Positions 16,695 to 25,637 of a stretch of 64,000 nt of DNA are shown here, one piece after another. The DNA comes from an uncultured Acidobacteriota bacterium (GTDB lineage: Bacteria > Acidobacteriota > Blastocatellia > Pyrinomonadales > Pyrinomonadaceae), in contig CADEGD010000003.1 of NCBI GenBank assembly GCA_902826795.1, positions 112,850 through 176,849 on the forward strand, given 5' to 3'. Both the position numbers and the translations under genes were made by a program. How positions within the stretch are numbered: position 1 is the stretch's first letter; each line of letters opens with the position of its first letter. Below the pieces are notes generated by a model that was given only the letters and a program-made list of their open reading frames with translations, was not told the origin of the DNA and ran no database searches.

Positions 16695-19691
16695 TTAGTT
16701 GTTGGTTCGTTCAAATCCAGTCGTTTGAACATACTGGAAGTAGGGAGTTCCGGGCGGAATTCGATTGGGATCGAGGAAAGTGCTGTCGAACACCCAGTTT
16801 CGTCGCGGGGGGCTATAAACGGTCGTACAACATTTGAAGGCCCCGTTGTTGTTCCTGGAGTTATATAAATTGATCAGCGATCCTGTGTAGTCCAAACGAT
16901 CACCGCCCCAATCCTCAAGAAACCGCTTGAAGTTGTGAACGCCGCCATTAAGGCGACTATCGCCTCCACCTTGGTTCGGGGTAGCTGCAGCACTCGTGAT
17001 CGTGTCTCCCGCGATCATCGCGAACCGCATCTGCGTAGTTCCCGCCGACCTGGACCCCAAATCCCATGGGAATCGAAAACTGAGCGTATCATTCCAACTG
17101 TTGGAGAGAATCGTTACCGAATCACCGACCACCGAAGCGGGAATGTGGGTCTGCGTGTTAAAAGGTAGGTATTGATCGTAAGTGGAGCTTCCCGTGGCGG
17201 GCACGGTTCCAATACCGGTCGCATTGTAGTTCCCCTGTACATAAACCCCATTCTCCGATGCGAGCGTAAATCCACGAGTATTCGAAGCCGTCGCACTATC
17301 GTATATTCCCGGCAGCGTTGTTCCGTTGATCAGTCGCACGCCGCGTCGAAAATACTTATGATTCGCAACTGCGACCCTGGCGGCATACTCGGCATTGTCA
17401 GCGTACCGCTCGGTCTCACAGTCAACAATGCTCACGTTACACGTCTTCCTTTCAAGAATTCCGTTTCCGGCGCTTCCAATGATCAGATCAAGATCTTCAC
17501 CCGGCTGCAAAATCGTGTCGTTGCCCGGCGCGGCACCGTAAACGTCTTCCATGTCCAGTTCGCCGTCGAAGTCGTAATCGCCGCGGCGATCCGAAACGTA
17601 AACTACCCATCCCTCCTTATTTGGAATGTCGGTGTCACGAAGTCCATTGCCGCTATTCTTTGACGCAAAGTCGGTCGTTGTTGGAAACAGTCCGTTGAAG
17701 TCACCCCGAAGGAAGCGCCGAAGATTTGCAACATCGATATCGATCATGCTCATCACGCCCTCACGCGGTAATTTCTGGAAGTTATCGAAATTAGCGTTCG
17801 TGTAGTACGTGGTGTTCTTTGCGTCGTAATAGAGGCCTTCGCGCGTATCGAACATCGTAATCGGGAACGGCAATACAGCGTCACCAGAGCTGGTGAGTCG
17901 CAGATGGCCAAATCGTTCTATGTTACTCACTCCAGACGGCTGGGTATTTGCTGTAGCGCATGGTGTAGTACAGGTATTAACGCTGCCGCCCGAAAAGGAC
18001 AACGTCGCTCCGGTGTAAAGCCTGACATAGTTCCATGGCGAGGTCCAAGTAATAACTGTCGGGTTGGGTGTTGGCGGGTTGGGAAGAGCTGTGCCCCCCC
18101 GAATAGCGAACCGTTGCAGTTTGATAATAGATCGGCTGTCCGTTCCGGTCGAAGCCGTTTGCGGTGCGGCGAGCGTTAGATTGGCGGTCGAAGGCGGCGT
18201 TGAAACATAAGGCAACGCGAGGTTGAGATCGATCGGCGCTTGTTCAGTGATCCCAAGACTGAGGATATCTTCGGTAATATCCTTTGTTTCAATCGCAAGG
18301 GTAGTCGCGTTAGTCGCAACCGTTTCAATCTTGATCCACACCTCACGACCGCCACCGGTGAAGAATCTTTCGCCATTTAGACGCGAAGCCTTGTAGTTGA
18401 ACCCAGAATCCAAAAGGCCCAGTTTCATACCAAGAGGTTCATACCCGCGTGACCGGTCCGTTAGTACCGGGTCTGCCGTGTTGATAGGATTACTGCCGTC
18501 ATCATTCGGCACGCGGTGACCGTCAAGACGGATCCCGCATCTACCCGACACAGCTCCTCCCCCGTTTTTCGCACAGCCGGGAAGACGGTCCTTGGAATCG
18601 GCCAAGCTGATGCGGATACCGGTTTTGTTCGCAAATCGCTCCGCTTGCATCACCATGTTATCGGCCGTTGCCGCGCTGACAGGTTCTACGACATTGGCAT
18701 TGTTATTCAAGTCGCCGCCGTCGCTGCCCGTCGGCTCCTTCTTCCCTCGCCTGATAAGCTCGATCAGGTCAACATTCGCACCCACTCGAACCGGAAGCCT
18801 CAGTTCGCCGACTTCGCTTCGCAAATTTCCGTCAAATCGGGTCGTGATCGTAGACCAATTGGAGTTAATGGAGCTCGACGGAAGCTGTGGGTCTGCCCAG
18901 GGAGCCGAGGCAAAAACGTTCGGCGTACCATTCAATACGCTCCCCTCGCTTGGAAGAAGCTGCTTGTAAACGCCCGACGCGTTCTTGATCTGAATGTTGG
19001 ACGTTGTGATGTTTACGGTGTCTCCGTTACGTTTTGATTGCGTCACGATATGACCCGCAGCCGTCACTCTCGAGTCAAAATATGCACCGTTTGAACTCGG
19101 ATGCAAAAAAAAGTGCCGATTCGAGTGAACACGTCCGCCAAAACCGAACTGAGGTCCGTTAAATAGCTCGAGGTCATCTTCGTAAAAAACACCGAACTGG
19201 AAGATGGGGATTCGATTATTGATGATGTTACGCGTCAACTGTACCTGCGTTTGCGTCACCGTGTCGGTCGCTGTTGTACGGATGCGCCAGTTATCCCTCA
19301 GAGCGTAAAGTCCTGCATAGTCGCCACCTGGAATCGTAAGGGCTTGACTTTGCGAGGTCTGATCAACCTCTTGCACAAATGTGTATTGTCCACCGACCGT
19401 CGTCGACAATCCCGGTACCGGTGCTGCCTCAACGTTTGACTCATCCGTGGTGGTCGCAGTCAGCCGAGTTTCAAAGATCTTGTTAAAGTTCCTCGTCATC
19501 ATCTCAAGGCTGCCCTGAGCGGCGTAGAATGTTCGGCCTTCGGAGGCTTCGTTACCCGCAGCGGCCGCCTCAGTCGAGGTTCTCGTTAATGCGAGTGCGA
19601 CGAACGCTCCAACGAGAGCAAGCACGAATAGAGCAATCACTACGGCGGAGCCTTTTTCGCCAATCCTTTTATTTTCGTTTTGATCGAACAT
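16695..19691 (-). CDS. Very large PilX-type minor pilin / pilus assembly protein
   Basis: A 998-residue protein with a PilX-like N-terminus: a short basic stretch, then a hydrophobic helix (GSAVVIALFVLALVGAF) of the kind used to pack into type IV pili. Typical PilX is about 200 residues, so this one carries roughly 750 extra residues, rich in Thr, Asn and Gly, probably extracellular. A segment near residues 700-730 has DRRGDYDFDGELDMEDVYG, resembling Ca-binding Asp loops. It is last in the fimT-pilV-pilW-pilX order. It may act as tip adhesin or take the place of a separate PilY1, which is not seen here. Confidence 0.75.
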   Translation of the reverse strand: MFDQNENKRIGEKGSAVVIALFVLALVGAFVALALTRTSTEAAAAGNEASEGRTFYAAQGSLEMMTRNFNKIFETRLTATTTDESNVEAAPVPGLSTTVGGQYTFVQEVDQTSQSQALTIPGGDYAGLYALRDNWRIRTTATDTVTQTQVQLTRNIINNRIPIFQFGVFYEDDLELFNGPQFGFGGRVHSNRHFFLHPSSNGAYFDSRVTAAGHIVTQSKRNGDTVNITTSNIQIKNASGVYKQLLPSEGSVLNGTPNVFASAPWADPQLPSSSINSNWSTITTRFDGNLRSEVGELRLPVRVGANVDLIELIRRGKKEPTGSDGGDLNNNANVVEPVSAATADNMVMQAERFANKTGIRISLADSKDRLPGCAKNGGGAVSGRCGIRLDGHRVPNDDGSNPINTADPVLTDRSRGYEPLGMKLGLLDSGFNYKASRLNGERFFTGGGREVWIKIETVATNATTLAIETKDITEDILSLGITEQAPIDLNLALPYVSTPPSTANLTLAAPQTASTGTDSRSIIKLQRFAIRGGTALPNPPTPNPTVITWTSPWNYVRLYTGATLSFSGGSVNTCTTPCATANTQPSGVSNIERFGHLRLTSSGDAVLPFPITMFDTREGLYYDAKNTTYYTNANFDNFQKLPREGVMSMIDIDVANLRRFLRGDFNGLFPTTTDFASKNSGNGLRDTDIPNKEGWVVYVSDRRGDYDFDGELDMEDVYGAAPGNDTILQPGEDLDLIIGSAGNGILERKTCNVSIVDCETERYADNAEYAARVAVANHKYFRRGVRLINGTTLPGIYDSATASNTRGFTLASENGVYVQGNYNATGIGTVPATGSSTYDQYLPFNTQTHIPASVVGDSVTILSNSWNDTLSFRFPWDLGSRSAGTTQMRFAMIAGDTITSAAATPNQGGGDSRLNGGVHNFKRFLEDWGGDRLDYTGSLINLYNSRNNNGAFKCCTTVYSPPRRNWVFDSTFLDPNRIPPGTPYFQYVQTTGFERTNN

Positions 19692-19708
19692 TATTGTTAC
19701 CTCAAGAT

Positions 19709-20791
19709 CTAGTTTGCGTCGTACCCAATGTTTCGGGTCGAAAAAGTCGAGACGAGAGACGTGCGGTAAGGTTGACCGCTCGGCGTCAAATCGTTGCTTC
19801 GCGCCTGAATCGAAAACCGGACCTGGCGGACGGCCTGCATATTGGCTTCTTCGTCGTCGGCGTTACCGACGATTCCATCCACACCTGCGCTAGGGTTATC
19901 GTTGATGGTCCCGTTATCCATAACGTACTGGATCTGAAAATCTTCGACGTTGTAAACGAGCGGCTCATCAATAAAAGGCACCGCCGGTGTTGCCGGGTTG
20001 TTGCCGAATTTTCTTCGGGTAAGCGTACCGTCCGCCGTCACGAAGTAAGTAACCATTAATACCCGATGAAGACTTGCCGGTACCGTGATACCACGCAACG
20101 GGCCAGATGTGCCGGTTTGGTTGATGTTGAGCGGGTCGCCATTGGCGAACTGTATTTTGTCGGTGCCGCTTAACGCAGTGACCATTCCAAGCGTAGAGCC
20201 CGTGTTGCCGTTAATGACATACAGATCGTATCTGCGGCATACGGAGTTGTTACTTCCGGACAGGGGCACGATCTCGTCTATACCCGTTCCCGTGGTTGTT
20301 GCGGCATTAATGCTCAAAGGAGTTGAGACCTGAGCAGGCCCAGTGCCAACGGGATTAAAGGTGGAGTCTTTGAACATGAAAGTCACCTGGTCGGTACGAA
20401 CGCCCGGAGTGGTATTTATCGTGTTCAGCGTGATATTGTTACCGGCCATTATCGGAGGAACGATATCGCGGGTGGTGTCGAAGTCATTTGGGATACCAAT
20501 TAGACTGGTGATCCTGTTGTCGGGAAGTACAACCGCGCTCTCAAGCGGATACCCGAAGCCTGCGTTGTAGGTGTCCCGGCCCAGCAGATTCATCGAAACG
20601 CGAAGAGTCTTTGAGAGTTCGACCTCCTGACTGACTGTCGTACGGCTGCCGCGGGCAACGTTCAAGGCACCCCAGATCATGCCCGTTACAATGAGGAATA
20701 GGGTCATTGCAATGACCATTTCCATCAAAGTAAAACCTGCTTCGCCTGTGGGCGATTTGGCGTTTTTCACAGTTAAATTGATCTTTCTCAT
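19709..20791 (-). CDS. PilW-type minor pilin with prepilin cleavage motif
   Basis: A 360-residue protein with the prepilin peptidase site GEAG-FTLMEMVIAM at residues 16-30 (cleavage after Gly, conserved Glu at +5), followed by a hydrophobic helix and an exported domain. Size and position between PilV-like and PilX-like genes fit PilW. The C-terminal region (NADDEE...VRFSIQARSNDLTP) is common in type II/IV pseudopilins of this group. It ends 18 bases before the pilX-like start. Confidence 0.85.
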   Translation of the reverse strand: MRKINLTVKNAKSPTGEAGFTLMEMVIAMTLFLIVTGMIWGALNVARGSRTTVSQEVELSKTLRVSMNLLGRDTYNAGFGYPLESAVVLPDNRITSLIGIPNDFDTTRDIVPPIMAGNNITLNTINTTPGVRTDQVTFMFKDSTFNPVGTGPAQVSTPLSINAATTTGTGIDEIVPLSGSNNSVCRRYDLYVINGNTGSTLGMVTALSGTDKIQFANGDPLNINQTGTSGPLRGITVPASLHRVLMVTYFVTADGTLTRRKFGNNPATPAVPFIDEPLVYNVEDFQIQYVMDNGTINDNPSAGVDGIVGNADDEEANMQAVRQVRFSIQARSNDLTPSGQPYRTSLVSTFSTRNIGYDAN

Positions 20792-20803
20792 CGAAGGTTC
20801 CTC

Positions 20804-21370
20804 TTAGTTCGTAGCCGCGTAGTCCGTCAAGACCGTTCGGATCGTTTCTTCTCGCTGAGCCGAGCCCACAAAATATCTGACGGTGACATCAACTCTGCGC
20901 ATGCGTGTTTCCCAGATACCCGGAGTCGGGCAGATAGCGGACGGCCGATCAGGATCGCAGAGGTCCGTGATCACTATTTCTCTCGTATATCCAACGTTCG
21001 CTGCCCCTGTGTCATCTATAGTTCCAATCACCTCGTCGGGGCCTGCGCTCGCAACAACCTGCTGGAAACCGGCGACAAAAACACCCTGCGGTAACCCAGT
21101 TACGGGGTGTAAATTTGAACCGACGTTGCCGATAGCATCCCATCCCAAACGAGTTGGGTCAGTTTCCTTGGCGGCCATGATCGATTCCATGGCTGTCGCC
21201 GCAACGTGACGCGCAATGATCTGCTGCTGTTGGCCGCGCGACTGGAGAATACCTGCGGAAAGTGCTGATAAGTAACCCAAGATCCCGATCAAAAAGATCA
21301 CAAGGGCCACCATCACATCGATATATGAAAACCCGGCTTCACTGCTTTTTCCTTTATCTTTTGATCTCAT
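20804..21370 (-). CDS. PilV-type minor pilin
   Basis: A 188-residue protein from the ATG at 21370. A longer upstream frame overlaps the FimT-like gene and would bury the leader, so I reject it. The cleavage site is EAG-FSYIDVMVALVIF, with Asp where the family usually has Glu at +5. A hydrophobic helix and an exported domain follow. It is placed between fimT-like and pilW-like genes, with four bases to the former. Confidence 0.8.
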   Translation of the reverse strand: MRSKDKGKSSEAGFSYIDVMVALVIFLIGILGYLSALSAGILQSRGQQQQIIARHVAATAMESIMAAKETDPTRLGWDAIGNVGSNLHPVTGLPQGVFVAGFQQVVASAGPDEVIGTIDDTGAANVGYTREIVITDLCDPDRPSAICPTPGIWETRMRRVDVTVRYFVGSAQREETIRTVLTDYAATN

Positions 21371-21374
21371 AAGC

Positions 21375-22028
21375 TTACCTCGCTGCCCAACTCGTTCCGT
21401 TGTATCTCCAGAAGCGAACCGCACCGCTGCCGCCATAAAGCGTAATGCCCCGAACCTGACTAGGGGCCGAGGTAGTATTGCCGCCGCCGGGCGGGAATAT
21501 GAACACCGTCGCACTTACGGGAACGTTTCCGGCAGTAACCACGCTTCCATCGCTGCGAAACCTGATCGCCCAAACATTGTGTCCAACCACGGGTGTGGAA
21601 CCATCCATGTGGCCGAGCGAGTCGACAGCAAATACGGCAGCTGGGTAGTTGGGCGGATTGGGACGAAGTATCCCGTCCGGATTCACATCCATGCGAAGCA
21701 CACCGGAACTTTCGAGCGGAATGCGCTTGATAAGCTTATCGCTGGCCACGCCGCCACCTTCAATGATCCGGACAGAGCTGTCGGTAGCGTCGATCTCAAA
21801 CCTGATTGTCCGCCGCTCATTTAGAGCCGTCTGAGCGGCCTCTCGCATTAAGTCCATTATGCGAATGGCCTGCTCTTCAGACTTGTAGAGCGCACGGTTG
21901 CTATAGATGTAAGGCAATGAAATGGCGCTCATTATGCCGATAATGGCGAGCACCACAAGCAATTCGGCGACCGAGAATCCTCGAATTTTGGCGTTTTTGT
22001 CGTAAACGGATGATTGAATTGTCCACAT
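21375..22028 (-). CDS. GspH/FimT-type minor pseudopilin
   Basis: A 217-residue protein whose leader ends KIRG-FSVAELLVVLAIIGIM, a good prepilin site with Glu at +5. This is followed by the GspH/FimT pattern of a small exported domain with a conserved C-terminal FRSDGSVV. It is the first gene of the pilin operon and lies behind a strong sigma70-type promoter. Minor pilins of this set prime assembly of type IV pili used for twitching, adhesion or DNA uptake; the core motor genes lie outside the window. Confidence 0.85.
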   Translation of the reverse strand: MWTIQSSVYDKNAKIRGFSVAELLVVLAIIGIMSAISLPYIYSNRALYKSEEQAIRIMDLMREAAQTALNERRTIRFEIDATDSSVRIIEGGGVASDKLIKRIPLESSGVLRMDVNPDGILRPNPPNYPAAVFAVDSLGHMDGSTPVVGHNVWAIRFRSDGSVVTAGNVPVSATVFIFPPGGGNTTSAPSQVRGITLYGGSGAVRFWRYNGTSWAAR

Positions 22029-22120
22029 ATGTGCAGATGGTAGGACTGAAAGCAGAAGAAGAATGGAGGCGACCGTGTGCGGTAGGGATCGAGCCTGACG
22101 CCGCAGAATTCGACGGTCTA

Positions 22121-22149
22121 TTTATACCATTCGACCAGAATAGTGTCAA
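22121..22149 (-). promoter_or_regulatory. Sigma70-type promoter of the pilin operon
   Basis: On the minus strand, TTGACA (22149-22144) and TATAAA (22126-22121) are separated by exactly 17 bases. Start of transcription would be near 22114, leaving an untranslated leader of about 85 bases before fimT. AT-rich sequence with two AATGTTT words lies upstream of -35. Confidence 0.7.
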
Positions 22150-22248
22150 ACATTTTATCTAATGAACAATAATGTTAAACATTTACGGACGCACTAGGGA
22201 GCGAGTGCCTTCTAGGAAGAAATTGCGATTACCTACCGATATCCGGAA

Positions 22249-23367
22249 TTAGAAGCAGTTTTCCGGGACATTTTCGAGGGTGTTTATCATTAGCCGGTCT
22301 ACAACGGCATTAAAGTCGCCGCCGGATTCCTCAAAAACCCTAAGTTGTTCGTCGGCTGAGGTGCCGCGTTCGAGGATAGAGTGGATGTGTTCGATCTCTT
22401 TCCGGGATCCCAACGGATCAACGACCTCGTCAACAAAGTCCAAAAGCTCACGGATAAGATCTTTAACGGGAACCTCTTTCTGCTTGCCGAGATCCAGCAG
22501 CATTCCGTCAAGCCCGTACCGGATCGCCCGCCACTTGTTCTCTTGGATCAGCCTTCGATGATAGAGACGGAAGCCGAGATTTTTTTCGATGAGAAGATTG
22601 AGTTTTGCAACGATCGCCTGAAAGAGAGCCGTCACCGCGATCGTGTCGTCGACGCGCGTGGGGATGTCGCAGATCCTAAACTCTAGCGTGGGAAACTTTG
22701 CGTGCGGCCGAACGTCCCACCAGATCTTGGTGCCATCCTCTATGCAGTGCATTTTTACAAGCAGATCGACATATGACTGGTACTGCTGATAAGACTCGAA
22801 ATGGTCGGGAATGTCGGTGCGGGGAAATTTCTTAAAGACCTCGCTGCGATAAGATTTTAGTCCTGTGTTAAATCCTAGCCAGAACGGCGAACTGGTCGTC
22901 ATCGCAAGAATGTGCGGGAGAAAATACCGGGCGGCATTCATGATATGAATGCGCCGATCAAGATCTGCGATGCCGACATGTACGTGAAGGCCGAAGATCA
23001 AAAGGCTTCGAGCCACCATCTGGAGTTCGTCAACAAGCAGCTTGTACCGGTCGCCCTCATAGATCTCTTGTTCGGACCATTTCGAGAACGGATGCGTCGA
23101 TGCGGCGACTATCGCCATCCCTTTCTTACGAGCGAGTGTCGAGATGATACACCTCAGCTTGGTCAAGTCTTCACGCGCTTCGTGAACATTCGCACATACG
23201 CCGGTTCCTACCTCGATCATCGACTGGATCATCTCAGGCTTGATCTTCTCGCCAAGCAAAAGCTTTCCTTCATCAAGGATCTCGGATACATGCGACCTCA
23301 GCTCACGGCTTTCCGGATCTACGATCTGAAACTCTTCTTCGATGCCGAGTGTAAATTGTTCAAACAT
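22249..23367 (-). CDS. YbdK-like carboxylate-amine ligase (glutamate-cysteine ligase family 2)
   Basis: This 372-residue protein has the normal length for this family. Signature stretches are TLGIEEEFQIVDPE at the N-terminus, GLHVHVGI in the middle (metal-binding His) and WWDVRPHAKFPTLEFRICD. YbdK-type enzymes show weak glutamate-cysteine ligase activity, and their true role is usually uncertain. I start at the ATG at 23367, which has AAGGA upstream; an in-frame extension of 29 residues overlaps the LysR gene and is unlikely. It follows the LysR gene by 10 bases, so both are probably one transcript. Confidence 0.88.
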   Translation of the reverse strand: MFEQFTLGIEEEFQIVDPESRELRSHVSEILDEGKLLLGEKIKPEMIQSMIEVGTGVCANVHEAREDLTKLRCIISTLARKKGMAIVAASTHPFSKWSEQEIYEGDRYKLLVDELQMVARSLLIFGLHVHVGIADLDRRIHIMNAARYFLPHILAMTTSSPFWLGFNTGLKSYRSEVFKKFPRTDIPDHFESYQQYQSYVDLLVKMHCIEDGTKIWWDVRPHAKFPTLEFRICDIPTRVDDTIAVTALFQAIVAKLNLLIEKNLGFRLYHRRLIQENKWRAIRYGLDGMLLDLGKQKEVPVKDLIRELLDFVDEVVDPLGSRKEIEHIHSILERGTSADEQLRVFEESGGDFNAVVDRLMINTLENVPENCF

Positions 23368-23377
23368 AGGGGATTCC

Positions 23378-24259
23378 TTATTTGCCAAGTTCTTTTGCGA
23401 TCCTGAGAAATTCCTGCGATGCGTGAGAGAGAACTGAGTTTTTGCGATAAACAATGTTCAGCTTGCGTTCGAGCTTCATCTCTTTTACCGACAGGCCGAC
23501 CAGTTGCCTGGTCGCGATCTCCGATTTAGCCGAAAGCTTTGGAACGAGTGCAACGCCGATGCCGGTCTCGACCATTCGTTTGATCGCCTCAAGCGATGGC
23601 AACTCGACCGAGATGTTCAGTCGCGTGTCATACTTTGCAAAAGTCTCGATAACTTTTTGACGATAGGGTGATGGTGCATTATGTGCGATGAAGGTCTCTG
23701 ACGCAAGATCTTTGATAGAAACTGATGAGCGACCGGCTAGTTGATGTTCCGGCGAAACGATCAGCTGCAGCTCGTCGTTAAGGACCGATACGGATCGTAG
23801 CGTCGCGTCAGACGGTTTGAACGAGATGACACCCAACTCAACTTCCCTTGCGGTAATCTGATCCGGGATGCGGCTTGCGGCTCCTCGTTGAACTTCTATC
23901 TTTATAGTTGGGTGCTGACGTCTGTATTCTTCGATAACCGGCAGAAGATAAAAGACCGTGTGTTCGTTAGCGCTGATGGTCACCTTCCCGTGTTGAAGGC
24001 TCTTCATTTCCCGAAGTGCGGTATTGGCCGCGTGACGCAGATTCAGCATCTGCCGAGCGTATTCGACCAGAACCTCGCCTGACGACGTGAGCGTGCCGTC
24101 TTTTGAAGAGCGGTCAAACAGCTTTTCTCCGATCTCTAGTTCCAGCCTGCGGATGGCTTGGCTAACAGCAGGCTGAGTTCGGCCGAGCACCTCAGCGGCT
24201 CTTGAAAAGCTCTTTTCCCGCGCCACCGCGATAAGAACCTCAAGCTGATTTATATCCAT
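23378..24259 (-). CDS. LysR-family transcriptional regulator
   Basis: 293 residues: an N-terminal winged helix-turn-helix (MDINQLEVLIAVAREKSFSRAAEVLGRTQ...AVSQAIRRLE) and a periplasmic-binding-like effector domain. It is transcribed away from leuA with a 189-base divergent region that contains a dyad fitting the T-N11-A box of LysR proteins. This suggests that it controls leuABCD, itself, or both. The effector cannot be read; 2-isopropylmalate or leucine are inferences from the context. It is probably co-transcribed with the ligase gene downstream. Confidence 0.9.
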   Translation of the reverse strand: MDINQLEVLIAVAREKSFSRAAEVLGRTQPAVSQAIRRLELEIGEKLFDRSSKDGTLTSSGEVLVEYARQMLNLRHAANTALREMKSLQHGKVTISANEHTVFYLLPVIEEYRRQHPTIKIEVQRGAASRIPDQITAREVELGVISFKPSDATLRSVSVLNDELQLIVSPEHQLAGRSSVSIKDLASETFIAHNAPSPYRQKVIETFAKYDTRLNISVELPSLEAIKRMVETGIGVALVPKLSAKSEIATRQLVGLSVKEMKLERKLNIVYRKNSVLSHASQEFLRIAKELGK

Positions 24260-24345
24260 ATAACAATTATAAATACAACCGCCGGAATTATCATCCCTCG
24301 TTTATACAATAATAGGAGGGTCACCTCATAAGCATATCAACTTTT

Positions 24346-24370
24346 GTTATGTTCTGAGTTGTTACATAAC
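24346..24370. promoter_or_regulatory. LysR-type operator dyad upstream of leuA
   Basis: GTTATGT and ACATAAC are perfect 7-base dyad arms separated by 11 bases, giving an exact T-N11-A arrangement. The dyad ends one base before the -35 of the leuA promoter, the usual place for a LysR activation or recognition site. Confidence 0.6.
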
Positions 24371-24371
24371 C

Positions 24372-24400
24372 TTGACTTTTATCTATCCCAATTCTACCAT
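24372..24400 (+). promoter_or_regulatory. Sigma70-type promoter of leuABCD
   Basis: TTGACT (24372-24377), a 17-base spacer, and TACCAT (24395-24400). The -35 is good and the -10 weak, which would fit an activator-dependent promoter. The start would be near 24407, about 42 bases before leuA. Confidence 0.55.
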
Positions 24401-24448
24401 TCGAGAAAAGGCGAGATATAGACTGACTTGCCTGGGGGTTTGATAAGG

Positions 24449-25621
24449 ATGCAGAACGAAAAGATCACAATCTTCGACACCACTTTGCGAGACGGCGAAC
24501 AGTCGCCGGGATGCTCGATGTATCTCGACGAGAAAGTGGAAATGGCCAGGCAGCTTGAACGGCTCGGCGTAGACGTAATAGAGGCAGGCTTTCCGATCGC
24601 CTCGGAAGGCGACTTTGCTGCCGTCAAGGCTGTGTCGAGCGAAGTGACAAATGCAACCGTTGCTGCCCTCGGGCGGGCGATGGAAGCGGATGTCGCGAAG
24701 GCGGGTGAAGCTCTCGAAAAGGCGAGACACTCGCGTATTCATACCTTCATCGCAACGAGTGATATCCATCTCGAATACAAGCTAAAGAAAACCCGCAACG
24801 AGGTTTTCGAGATGACCCGCAGGGCCGTCAAGCAAGCTTCCGGACTTGCCGACGAGGTTGAATTCTCTGCAGAAGACGCCACGCGGACCGATATTGATTT
24901 TCTGTGCGAGATCCTGGATGCTGCCGTCGACTCGGGAGCGAGCGTGTTGAATATCCCTGACACCGTCGGCTACATGCTCCCGAATGAATACGCGGCGGTG
25001 ATCGCATCGGTCAAAGAACGTGTCGTCAGAGATCGCGATGTTACCATCAGCGTACACTGCCACAACGATCTTGGCCTCGCAGTTGCCGGAACACTGGCAG
25101 CTCTTGAGGCTGGTGCTCGACAGGTTGAGTGTACGATCAACGGGATCGGCGAGCGGGCCGGAAACGCGGCCCTTGAGGAAGTAATCATGGCCGTTAACGT
25201 TCGCTCGGAAAAACTTCCCTTCATTCACAACATAGACGCCACGCTGCTCTATCCGACAAGCCAACTTCTTTCTTCATTTATCAGCTTTGGTGTCCAGCCG
25301 AACAAGGCGATCGTGGGGCGCAATGCGTTTGCGCATGAGGCGGGGATTCATCAGCATGGCGTGCTGAGCAATCCGCTTTGCTATGAGATAATGACACCCG
25401 AATCGGTCGGTGTTCCGCAGAACGACATCGTGCTCGGCAAGCATTCGGGGCGACATGCTCTTGTCTCGAGGCTCCAATCGCTTGGCTACAAATTCGAAGC
25501 CGACGAAGTGAGCGAGCTTTATCAGAGATTTTCGGCGCTCGCAGATAAGAAAAAGAATATTTACGACCAAGACCTACTTGCGTTGATCCCTCAGACGATG
25601 CCGACGGCGATCGCGGCGTGA
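24449..25621 (+). CDS. leuA: 2-isopropylmalate synthase, short form without regulatory domain
   Basis: It condenses acetyl-CoA with 2-oxoisovalerate, the first step of leucine synthesis. The 390 residues contain the DRE-TIM barrel with [13 protein letters not shown] (metal Asp15), HCHNDLG (His203 and His205), NGIGERAGN, and the linker region GKHSGRHAL. The usual C-terminal LeuA dimer domain of about 120-130 residues, which binds leucine for feedback inhibition, is absent: the frame stops after [10 protein letters not shown] and leuB begins 16 bases later. Start ATG 24449 has AAGG close upstream. Citramalate synthase or NifV-like homocitrate synthase are alternatives, but leuBCD next door favours LeuA. 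Confidence 0.88.
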   Translation: MQNEKITIFDTTLRDGEQSPGCSMYLDEKVEMARQLERLGVDVIEAGFPIASEGDFAAVKAVSSEVTNATVAALGRAMEADVAKAGEALEKARHSRIHTFIATSDIHLEYKLKKTRNEVFEMTRRAVKQASGLADEVEFSAEDATRTDIDFLCEILDAAVDSGASVLNIPDTVGYMLPNEYAAVIASVKERVVRDRDVTISVHCHNDLGLAVAGTLAALEAGARQVECTINGIGERAGNAALEEVIMAVNVRSEKLPFIHNIDATLLYPTSQLLSSFISFGVQPNKAIVGRNAFAHEAGIHQHGVLSNPLCYEIMTPESVGVPQNDIVLGKHSGRHALVSRLQSLGYKFEADEVSELYQRFSALADKKKNIYDQDLLALIPQTMPTAIAA

Positions 25622-25637
25622 GCCGAAACATTTTCAG

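Noticed and set aside
21371..21514. 48-residue N-terminal extension of the PilV-like pilin
   Set aside because: It overlaps the FimT-like gene and would place the short prepilin leader inside the protein.
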